NCBI RefSeq assembly: GCF_027271155.1
Contig: NZ_CP114542.1
Coordinates: 372,001 to 436,000, forward strand
Source: Brevundimonas subvibrioides
GTDB taxonomy: Bacteria; Pseudomonadota; Alphaproteobacteria; Caulobacterales; Caulobacteraceae
Length of the DNA: 64,000 bases
Direction of reading: 5' to 3'
A program made the translations under genes and the position numbers. Shown one piece after another: positions 59,220 through 64,000 of this stretch (positions are counted from its first letter, which is position 1; each line of letters starts with the position of its first letter). The notes beneath the pieces are model-generated. The model did no database searches. It was given only the letters and a program-made list of their open reading frames with translations, and was not told where the DNA came from.

Positions 59220-60596
59220 TCAGGCGGTCGCCGGGTCGGCCGGATCCCTGGTCTTGCGGTGGTGATTGAGCAGCAGCCAGCACAGCAGCACGGCCGGGAT
59301 GCCGACCGCCGCCGTGCCCGCAAAGAACAGGGCGTAGGCCTCCATCAGGGACCGTCCGGGTTCCAGGCTTTCCACCACCACGCCCGAGAACCCCTTCAGG
59401 AACTTTCCGAGCAGGGCATAGAAGGAGCTGAGCAGGGCGTACTGGGTGGCCGTGTAGCCGATGCTGGTCAGACTGGCCATGTAGGCGACCAGGGCCGCGC
59501 CTGCGAAGCCTTCCGAGAAGTTCTCGACGAACAGGACGCCTCCGAAGACAGGCGTCGACAGGCCGACCACCGCCATGAGGGTGTAGCCGAGGTTGGACAG
59601 CGGGCCGATCAGGGCACCCAGCAGCAAGGTCTTGCCGAAGCCGAACCGCACCGCGAACAGCCCGCCCGCCGCAATGCCGAGGAAGGCCGCGATCAGGCCG
59701 ACGCTCAACCGCATCGCGCCGATCGTCGGCTTGTCCAGACCGAGGTCGGTATAGAAGGGTCCGACCATCGGCCCCATGACGAAGTCGGGCAGTCGATACA
59801 GGCTGATCGCCGCCAGCATAAGAAAGGCCACGGCGCCGTGTGTCTTCAGGAAGGTCAGGAAGGGGCCGACGATGGCGTCGAACAGTCCGCGTGGACTCAG
59901 CAGGGAGACCTGACCGGTGACCTCGGCCAGGGTGCGGCGGTCCACGGGTTCCTTGGCGAACAGCGTGGCAATGATGGCCAGACTCATCGCCGCGCCCCAC
60001 ACTGCATAGGCCCCGTTCCATCCCAGCCAGGCCGCGAAGAACAGGATCAGGGCATTGCCTGCGAGGATCGCGAAACGATAACCGAGCTGGAAGGCCGATG
60101 TCAGCAGGGCCTGATCCTCGTCGCCGTCGGCGCTTTCGATGCGCCAGGCGTCCACGACGATGTCCTGCGTGGCGGAGGCGAAGGCCGTGACGAGGGCCGC
60201 GATGCCCAGTGCGGTCAGTCCACCCTCGGGGCCGATGATCGCCATGCCGATCAGGGACAGGCCGACGACGATCTGTGAGAGCAGCATCCAGCCCCGCCGC
60301 CGTCCGAACCGGCCGAGGAACGGCACGTCGAACCGGTCGATCACCGGGGCCCACAGGAACTTCATCGAATAGGCCAGCCCGACCCATGAGATGAAGCCAA
60401 TGGCGGCCAGTTCGGCTCCGCCTTCGCGCAGCCACAGGCTGAGCGTTGCGCCCGTCAGCAGAAAGGGAAGGCCGGAACCGAAGCCGATCACCAGGGCGAT
60501 GAGCACCCGGCCGCGGCCCAGGGCCTTGAACACCTCCATCGCGCCGGCCGCCGTCTTCGGCGCGGGCGTATCGTTCGCTGGCGTGTCTTGCGTCAT
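59220..60596 (-). CDS. AmpG-like muropeptide MFS permease
   Basis: A 458-residue twelve-helix MFS protein with the AmpG pattern: GFGSGLPFLLTGATLSLWLREGG is split here as GFGSGLPFLLTG and LSLWLREGG, then LWAPVIDRFDVP and FASATQDIVVDAWRIE. AmpG imports GlcNAc-anhydroMurNAc peptides for cell-wall recycling and beta-lactamase induction. No ampC/ampR lies nearby. Other AmpG-like paralogues are common, so the exact substrate is not certain. Confidence 0.9.
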   Translation of the reverse strand: MTQDTPANDTPAPKTAAGAMEVFKALGRGRVLIALVIGFGSGLPFLLTGATLSLWLREGGAELAAIGFISWVGLAYSMKFLWAPVIDRFDVPFLGRFGRRRGWMLLSQIVVGLSLIGMAIIGPEGGLTALGIAALVTAFASATQDIVVDAWRIESADGDEDQALLTSAFQLGYRFAILAGNALILFFAAWLGWNGAYAVWGAAMSLAIIATLFAKEPVDRRTLAEVTGQVSLLSPRGLFDAIVGPFLTFLKTHGAVAFLMLAAISLYRLPDFVMGPMVGPFYTDLGLDKPTIGAMRLSVGLIAAFLGIAAGGLFAVRFGFGKTLLLGALIGPLSNLGYTLMAVVGLSTPVFGGVLFVENFSEGFAGAALVAYMASLTSIGYTATQYALLSSFYALLGKFLKGFSGVVVESLEPGRSLMEAYALFFAGTAAVGIPAVLLCWLLLNHHRKTRDPADPATA

Positions 60597-60634
60597 GAGG
60601 ATCGGCGTCTCCGGCGGACGCCCCCCCGGCGTCG

Positions 60635-62194
60635 CTATCCAGCCGCGACCTTGGCGCGGAAGTCTCCGGTCGTCCAGCGCACCAAAGCTGACCGCAACGC
60701 CTCGAGCTCCAACGGCTTGACGAGGTGGTCGTCCATCCCGGCCTCCAGACAGACCTTGCGGTCCTCGGCGAAGGCGTTGGCGGTCAGGGCGACGATGGGC
60801 GTGCGGTCGCCCGAGGCGCGGATTTCGCGGGTGGCGGCGGGGCCGTCCATGACCGGCATCCGCATGTCCATGAAGACGAGATCGTACCGGGCACGTTTCA
60901 TCGCCGCGACGGCTTCGCTGCCCGTGGCGGCGGTCTCGACGACACAGCCCTCGCGCCGCAGCAAGGTTCTGGCCAGAAGCGCGCCAACCGGATTGTCCTC
61001 CGCCAGCAGCACCCGGGTTCCGGCGAACCGGACGGGCAGGACCCGGTCGTCCTCTGGGGCCGCGAGGCGCGGGGCACCGGGCAGGGCCTCCGCCTGATGC
61101 GCGGCCAGGACCCGTTCGACGAGCGATGCACGGCGCAGGGGCTTGATCAGGTAGCCGGCGAAACCCATCCCGCGATAGCGGACGATCAGCTCGCGCTCGG
61201 ATGGTTTCAGCAGGATGATGCCGCGCCCGCCCTCGGGCAGGGCCGCCAGCGCCTGGCCGGTCTTCAGGGTCTCGGCATGATCGACCAGGGTCACGGGCGC
61301 CAGGTCGCCGGTCGGCCAGGGCGAGCCGCCGCTGGCCACGATCTGGGCCTCTGCGGCCTCACGGACGAATGCGTCGGGACTGCGCACCGCGACCAGGAGT
61401 CCGTCCAGCGGCCGGGCGCGAGGCTCGGCATCGGGGGCCGCCTCGAAGGCCGCCTCGAACCGGAAGCGCGAGCCCGGCACCGCGCCGGCGTCGGGCCGAT
61501 CCTCGACGGTGACGGTCCCGCCCATGGCCCGCGCCAGTTTCTGCACCACCGCCAGACCCAGCCCGGCCCCGCCATGGCGCGTGGCATCGGAGGCATCGAC
61601 GTGGCCGAATTCCTCGAAGATGCGCGCCCGGGCCTCGGCCGGAATGCCCGGCCCCGTGTCGTCGACGATGAAGGCCAGCACCGGCCGGGCGTCGGTCCCC
61701 CCCGCCCGTTCGACGGCGATGCGGACACCGCCGGCGTCGCTGAACTTGACCGCGTTTCCGGCCAGGTTGAACAGGACCTGACGCAGTCGACCCTCGTCGG
61801 CCAGGACGTCGGTCGCGTCGGTGCCGACCGACCACACGATTTCCAGCCCCTTTTCGTGGGCGCGAGGGCTCAGCAGTTCCGCGACCCCGCGCACCAGGCC
61901 TTCGGGATCGACGGGCGCGAGATCGAATTCCAGCTTGCCGGCTTCCAGCCGGGCATAGTCCAGCAGGTCGTTGACGAGGCCCAGCAGGTGCTCGGCCGAA
62001 TCCCGGGCGGCCTCGGCATAGGCGCGCTGTGCGCCGTCCAGTCGGGTGCGTGTCAGCAGGCCCAGCATGCCGATGACGCCGTTCAGCGGCGTGCGCATCT
62101 CGTGGCTCATCAGTCGCAGGAAGGGATCCGCCCCACCCAGATTCGTCACCGGGGTCGTGTCCGCTGCCGTGCTCGCCCTGGTTCGCCGCGCCAT
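60635..62194 (-). CDS. shkA: ShkA-like cytoplasmic hybrid histidine kinase
   Basis: A 519-residue hybrid kinase without membrane helices: DHp with SHEMRTPLNGVIG (His31), HATPase (FNLAGNAVKFSD, DTGPGIP), a degenerate first receiver lacking the acidic pair, a linker with DDR at 382-384, and a second receiver with LAEDN and FMDMRMP (Asp443). The pseudoreceiver, the DDR linker, and the spacing DDR to phospho-Asp (61) fit Caulobacter ShkA, in which c-di-GMP binds the first receiver; Arg334, Tyr348, Ile350, Pro352 and Arg354 sit at matching spacing to the reported ligand residues, as I recall them. ShkA phosphorylates ShpA-TacA. Confidence 0.75.
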   Translation of the reverse strand: MARRTRASTAADTTPVTNLGGADPFLRLMSHEMRTPLNGVIGMLGLLTRTRLDGAQRAYAEAARDSAEHLLGLVNDLLDYARLEAGKLEFDLAPVDPEGLVRGVAELLSPRAHEKGLEIVWSVGTDATDVLADEGRLRQVLFNLAGNAVKFSDAGGVRIAVERAGGTDARPVLAFIVDDTGPGIPAEARARIFEEFGHVDASDATRHGGAGLGLAVVQKLARAMGGTVTVEDRPDAGAVPGSRFRFEAAFEAAPDAEPRARPLDGLLVAVRSPDAFVREAAEAQIVASGGSPWPTGDLAPVTLVDHAETLKTGQALAALPEGGRGIILLKPSERELIVRYRGMGFAGYLIKPLRRASLVERVLAAHQAEALPGAPRLAAPEDDRVLPVRFAGTRVLLAEDNPVGALLARTLLRREGCVVETAATGSEAVAAMKRARYDLVFMDMRMPVMDGPAATREIRASGDRTPIVALTANAFAEDRKVCLEAGMDDHLVKPLELEALRSALVRWTTGDFRAKVAAG

Positions 62195-62249
62195 GCCCGC
62201 CTCCGCTGGGTCGGAGAGTGGGCGAAAGGGGTTAACGACGGCCTATCAG

Positions 62250-63839
62250 CTACCAGGCGGGAATTGCGGCCTGTCCGCCCCCCTGCCGCTCGAAGTCGCC
62301 CTGGGCGCCGACGGTGGATCGGCGATAGATCAGGGCTTCGGCGATGTGGCGACGGAGGACTCCGGTCGCGCCTTCCAGATCGGCGATGGTCCGGGCCAGC
62401 CGCAGGGTCCGGGTCCAGCCGCGCGCGGTCAGCCCCCCGGCCTCGCCCGCCCGCATCAGCAGGGCGCGACCGGCCGCGTCCGGCGTGGCGAATCGCTCCA
62501 GCACCTCGCCCGAGGACCGGGCGTTCAGGGCCTGCATCGGGTCCAGTCCCGCCTCCCGCACCCGATCCTCCTGCATGGCGCGGGCGACGGCGACGCGGGC
62601 CGCTGCCTCGGCGGTACCCTCCGCCGGGCTGGGCAGGGCCATGTCGGCGGCGGTTACGGGCGGAGTCTCGATCGTCAGGTCGATGCGGTCGAACATCGGG
62701 CCCGAGATGCGGTTCTGATAGTCGCGCTGGCACCGGGGGGCCTTGCCGCACGCCCCCTTGCCCGCGCCGCCGAGGCCACAGCGGCAGGGATTCATGGCCG
62801 CCACCAGCTGGAACCGCGCCGGATAGCGGACATGGGCATTGGCGCGGGCCACGACGATCTCGCCGGTTTCCAGCGGCGCGCGCAGACTGTCGAGCGCCTG
62901 GGCCGAATATTCGGGCAGTTCATCCAGGAACAGCACGCCATTGTGCGCCAGCGACGCCTCGCCCGGCTTGGCGCGCAGGCCTCCGCCGGTCAGGGCGGCC
63001 ATGGAGGCGGAATGGTGGGGGCTGCGGAACGGCCGCTCGCGCGTCAGGGCTCCGCGCTCGATCAGCCCGGCGACCGACCAGACCATGGAGGTTTCCAGCA
63101 GTTCCGTCGGCGTCAGCGGCGGCAGCAGGCCGGGCAGGCGCTGGGCCATCATCGACTTGCCCGATCCGGGCGGCCCGACGAACAGCAGATTGTGGCCCCC
63201 GGCGGCGGCGACTTCCAGAGCCCGCTTGGCGCTTTCCTGACCCTTGACCTCGCGCAGGTCCGGTATCGCGGTTCCCGACCGCACCGGCCCCGGCTCGGGG
63301 GCCCGCAGGATGGTCGTGCCCTTGAAATGGTTGATCAGACCGATCAGCGAACGGGGGGCCAGGATCGAGACGTCGCCCGCCCATGCCGCCTCCGACCCGT
63401 TCGCCTCGGGGCAGATCAGGCCCAGCCCCATGGCCGAGGCGGCGACCGCGGCCGGCAATGTGCCGCCCACCGGCTGGATCCGTCCGTCGAGGCCCAGCTC
63501 CCCCAGGGCCGCCCAGCCCTGCAGCGCATCGGGCTGGATCACGCCGAGCGCGGCCAGCAGGGCCAGGGCGATCGGCAGGTCGAAATGACTGCCTTCCTTG
63601 GGCAGGTCGGCGGGGGCCAGATTGGCGATGATCCGCTTCGCCGGCAGCGCCAGGCCGATGCCGGCGAACGCCCCGCGCACCCGCTCGCGGCTTTCGGCCA
63701 CCGCCTTGTCCGGCAGGCCGACGATGGAGAAGACGGTCGGACCGTCCGAGCCGACCAGCTGCACCTCCGCGCTGACACGCCGCGCCTCGACCCCCTCGAA
63801 CGCCACCGTCGCGATACTCGCCAGCATGTCCCGCCCCAT
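62250..63839 (-). CDS. comM: ComM/YifB AAA+ magnesium-chelatase-like ATPase
   Basis: A 529-residue YifB/ComM protein: an N-terminal Lon-like S5 domain (VGLPDKAVAESRERVRGAF, KEGSHFDLPIALA), a AAA+ core with Walker A GPPGSGKS (222-229) and LFLDELPEY, and a cysteine-rich insertion (CRCGLGGAGKGACG). ComM is a hexameric branch-migration helicase used in natural transformation. The 68 bp upstream are AT-rich and likely hold the promoter. Confidence 0.94.
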   Translation of the reverse strand: MGRDMLASIATVAFEGVEARRVSAEVQLVGSDGPTVFSIVGLPDKAVAESRERVRGAFAGIGLALPAKRIIANLAPADLPKEGSHFDLPIALALLAALGVIQPDALQGWAALGELGLDGRIQPVGGTLPAAVAASAMGLGLICPEANGSEAAWAGDVSILAPRSLIGLINHFKGTTILRAPEPGPVRSGTAIPDLREVKGQESAKRALEVAAAGGHNLLFVGPPGSGKSMMAQRLPGLLPPLTPTELLETSMVWSVAGLIERGALTRERPFRSPHHSASMAALTGGGLRAKPGEASLAHNGVLFLDELPEYSAQALDSLRAPLETGEIVVARANAHVRYPARFQLVAAMNPCRCGLGGAGKGACGKAPRCQRDYQNRISGPMFDRIDLTIETPPVTAADMALPSPAEGTAEAAARVAVARAMQEDRVREAGLDPMQALNARSSGEVLERFATPDAAGRALLMRAGEAGGLTARGWTRTLRLARTIADLEGATGVLRRHIAEALIYRRSTVGAQGDFERQGGGQAAIPAW

Positions 63840-63907
63840 GGTTCACGGGGAACAAAACACAAACAAACTCAGGTTGCAAAATCGGCGACATGCCCGTCTG
63901 ACGCGCG

Positions 63908-64000
63908 TCAGCCGTGCGGGATACGCTTTGCCTCGATCACGTCCCACAGGATCGCCGCCGCATCGATGCCGGTGAAGTCCTTCAGCTGCACCGCACCGGT
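63908..64000 (-). CDS. gshB: Probable glutathione synthetase, C-terminal fragment
   Basis: The last 30 codons of a gene running in from beyond the window end; translation TGAVQLKDFTGIDAAAIL...EAKR fits the end of GshB, where NVTSPTG precedes similar residues and a terminal helix ends in EA(K/R)R. The stop is at 63908-63910. The fragment is too short for certainty. Confidence 0.55.
   Translation of the reverse strand, partial: TGAVQLKDFTGIDAAAILWDVIEAKRIPHG

Overview
The window is a dense, GC-rich stretch of an alphaproteobacterial chromosome with no rRNA, tRNA, phage or insertion sequence that I can see. Gene content points to Caulobacterales, most likely Brevundimonas: an EipA/DUF1134 envelope protein with a CtrA-like box upstream, a DUF4167 protein, a ShkA-like cytoplasmic hybrid kinase, a NeuB/NeuD pair, and a UDP-sulfoquinovose synthase homologue (Brevundimonas is known for sulfoquinovosyl lipids). 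The genus is inference; the order is better supported.

Layout. 1-9 kb: two tandem S9 prolyl oligopeptidases (the first cut by the window edge), dapF, a small SDHAF4-like protein, argG, two small secreted proteins sharing a nearly identical leader, a DUF6356 protein and a class III CoA-transferase. 9-18 kb: the TCA block sucC-sucD-sucA-sucB on the minus strand, with a toxin-antitoxin pair and a secreted protein lodged between sucC and sucD and a VapBC pair just after sucB. 18-23 kb: an MFS transporter and a TonB-dependent receptor divergent from a TetR regulator. 23-30 kb: an accessory block with two membrane LytTR regulators, two DUF2306 membrane proteins, two DUF2141 secreted proteins, a Tat-exported carotenoid-oxygenase-family protein, a small lipoprotein and an FAD/NAD(P)-binding protein.

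30-37 kb: sugar-nucleotide and envelope precursors: glmM and glmS (divergent), galU, the SqdB-like gene and a YeeZ-like epimerase. GlmM/GlmS lead to UDP-GlcNAc, GalU makes UDP-glucose, and the SqdB-like enzyme would turn UDP-glucose into UDP-sulfoquinovose. 37-43 kb: eipA, a UPF0114 protein, pheS and pheT with an unknown gene between them, and a cold-shock gene with a clear terminator. 43-51 kb: a BrkB-like membrane protein, MOSC protein, prmC, DUF4167 protein, an RsmB-like methyltransferase and Kup. 51-64 kb: Rrf2 regulator, SDR, NeuD-NeuB, MarC, pyrF, a glycine-rich secreted protein, maeB, an AmpG-like permease, the ShkA-like kinase, comM, and what looks like the 3' end of gshB.

The observations most worth following are the ShkA-like kinase with a pseudoreceiver and DDR linker motif, the duplicated LytTR/DUF2306/DUF2141 block, the duplicated leader cassette in front of two otherwise unlike secreted proteins, the possible pseudoknot in the glmS leader, and the CtrA box upstream of eipA.
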